Below are positions 62,501-64,000 of a stretch of DNA of 64,000 nt, one piece after another. The DNA lies in assembly GCA_017591395.1 (NCBI GenBank), contig WEDG01003321.1, positions 124,001 through 188,000 on the forward strand. Reading direction: 5' to 3'. The position numbers were made by a program, and so were the translations under genes. The DNA comes from Schistocephalus solidus. Its lineage: Eukaryota; Platyhelminthes; Cestoda; Diphyllobothriidea; Diphyllobothriidae. Below the pieces are notes generated by a model, which saw nothing but the letters and a program-made list of their open reading frames with translations, did not search any database and was not told the origin of the DNA. How positions within the stretch are numbered: position 1 is the first letter of the stretch; each line of letters opens with the position of its first letter.

Positions 62501-63480
62501 AATGAAGCAAATCCCACACGAGTTTGTGTTTACTCGCTTTGATTGTAGTTACGAAACTTAATGCTTACAAAGTTCCATCCTGTCAGCACTTTTCACTTCT
62601 GCCCAACTCAGCTTATGCCTGAAAGAAAAGCGTGCGCTTAGAGCAAGTGCGACAGCCATGGAAATTTCTTTGTGGGAGGGCAGACCATAATCCCCTAAAT
62701 GCTTGCACACGAAATTATAACGCACATTTGGAACCTAGGGTTAGATCGGAAACCAAATAGGAAGCACTGTGGATTCCCTGATGGTCGAAAAGTTTTTAAA
62801 CGCATCATGTGACAGCAGAAAATGTAAAAATGTGAAAATGACCTAATTAGCCAAGTATTCCATCGGTCCCTAGGTGGCTGATCGATCTGTATGTGTAAAC
62901 GTAACGTTTTGTACCGCTGAAAACATTGGTAACACCTTTCGAGGTCAATTTAATTTGCCTGTAATTCTTGCGTCAAGAGGGGTGGATTAACCGCGACATA
63001 TATTGTCCCAAATATTTTACTTATATTCGTTGAATAGTTGTGGCAGTAGGCAGATTTTAGAATCCTGGGCGTTACGTTCGTTATATTCAGCTCACATAAA
63101 GCCACCACTTGCCAGGAACTTTTTTTGCAGTGGATTGTAAGCGTTAAAGGACACAGTCGAGATTTCATCCCTTACGTTTCTCTAAGCTAGACATGTTCCA
63201 TCTCAATCACCTGACTAATGAAGTGCTTGTTTATATATCAGGCTTAGAACGTTGGTAGACGTGTACTAGCAAACACTAAAAGATAAAGTTCAAAATTGTT
63301 GGGCTCTCTATCTTCATCGATCGGTGGTCAGGATGGCCGTGCCTGAATCTTAAACACTAACGGATCCCTTTGTAGGTCACTGAATTCCAAAGTCTCTTGG
63401 ATCAGAGTAAAACGCCGTGGACTCTCTGGTGCATAGTCGTCTCGTGACAGTGATGAAGGATTACAACTAAACATTCAGAA
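56581..63480. other. Long non-coding stretch (6.9 kb)
   Basis: No gene, RNA gene or family repeat recognised. Minor structures: a GC-richer patch at 57250-57480; a possible first coding exon at 57755-57778 (MAAKKKSD followed by a GTAAGA donor); a 22-bp near-palindrome at 60374-60395; an imperfect inverted repeat at 61772-61829. None is compelling. Confidence 0.4.
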
Positions 63481-63484
63481 GGAC

Positions 63485-63842
63485 ATTACCGACAAAAACC
63501 AGGGAGACTGAAATGGCTATGTCTGCCTTATGAACCGTCCGCAGCCAGTCATACACAACCTCAGTTTTTGCGGCAGCCGAGGCTGAAGTCCACGACCTGT
63601 TCACTTGAAATCCAACGCTCTAACCAATTGCGTCACGGGCTCGGCATCTTTTCGTTTTTTTATCAGGAATATTAGCAATGGTAGAGAAGTGCTCACCGGT
63701 CGGTTACGGGACTCACTCGTCTCGTTCTCCCTTGGGGCTCATTCTACAGCACAGCCAACAGCCGAACAGCGGCTAGTGATAAAGGCAGACTGACTACAGG
63801 CAAAGAGAAGGGAGACTTAAATGCTTATTTCTGGTTGGCCGA
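63485..63842 (-). mobile_element. Dimeric hammerhead/tRNA-like element (second example)
   Basis: On the minus strand the order is a partial ribozyme body (63800-63842), tail (about 63690-63790, ccgaccggtgagc side), linker, tRNA-like part (63555-63645 with ttggttagagcg A box and a damaged B box), and a complete body (63487-63550). The predicted cut positions, 63818/63819 and 63511/63512, are 307 bp apart, matching the 306 bp of the 4.6-5.0 kb dimer. The core of the complete body is decayed (CTGCGGA, GACA), but stem I GACTGG/TCAGTC is perfect. Confidence 0.6.
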
Positions 63843-63905
63843 TGACGACTAAATAGCCAGAAATAAACATTGCAGACATCCTTGTCTTTGTCGATAATGT
63901 CATTC
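63838..63905 (+). repeat. Inverted partial hammerhead-element body
   Basis: cgatgacgactaaatagcca, then GAAA at 63862 and following bases, then cttgtctttgtcgataatgtc, reads in the opposite sense to the element at 63485-63842. The two bodies are head to head. Confidence 0.5.
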
Positions 63906-64000
63906 TGCCGAGAAATACTTTTATGGGTAATGGTGGCAATTCCTAGGCCTAGTTTACTCAGCAAAGGCTTGTGAGTCATTGGCTTAACAGGATAACTCGA

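Overview
The window is eukaryotic, AT-rich and gene-poor. Its recognisable content is almost entirely mobile DNA. The organism is most likely a flatworm, probably a diphyllobothriid tapeworm (Spirometra/Diphyllobothrium type). This rests on a LINE whose RT carries LLFADDCAL and ends in a C2H2 finger plus HMRIHDNLR, on several Penelope-like elements (PLEs) with a GIY-YIG domain, on hammerhead-ribozyme repeats, and on long (TA)n tracts. The taxonomic call is recall plus inference. No complete, confident host gene is visible; the window could be intergenic or lie inside a large intron.

Layout. 1.5-4.5 kb: a minus-strand LINE with a decayed RT/zinc-finger ORF and its 3' UTR. Shorter pieces of the same 3' UTR recur at 1.5-2.0, 6.4-6.9, 12.1-12.6, 43.5-43.7 and 47.8-48.2 kb. 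They share one end and differ at the other, as expected of 5'-truncated LINE insertions. 4.6-5.0 kb: a dimeric element with a tRNA-like segment and two hammerhead motifs 306 bp apart; relatives lie at 27.6, 50.1, 53.0 and 63.5-63.9 kb. PLE copies: 9.4-9.7 (remnant), 18.0-19.9, 24.3-25.4 and 37.8-40.5 kb, the last nearly full length. Three of them keep a hammerhead-like core at the 3' end. Two more hammerhead motifs sit beside TA tracts at 16.3 and 56.5 kb. A broken Ty3/Gypsy integrase lies at 28.2-29.1 kb. An unclassified repeat, here called R2, occurs at 11.8-13.7, 19.9-20.5 and 34.4-35.9 kb. The first copy is split by a nested LINE fragment.

Possible host coding pieces, all low confidence: a small secreted-peptide ORF behind a TATA/initiator arrangement (42.3-42.6 kb); a two-exon cysteine-rich candidate (44.5-45.2 kb); an ORF split by a LINE insertion with an 11-bp target duplication (47.7-48.3 kb) and a lysine-rich possible terminal exon downstream (49.05-49.30 kb); and a minus-strand possible terminal exon (27.05-27.29 kb).

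The most interesting theme is the co-occurrence of PLEs and small hammerhead elements. PLEs are known to carry hammerhead ribozymes in their terminal repeats. Small tandem hammerhead elements (retrozymes) are thought to use PLE machinery. The 306/307-bp dimers with a tRNA-like segment fit a non-autonomous partner of the PLEs. All coordinates were read by eye, and repeat boundaries are accurate to roughly 10-30 bp.
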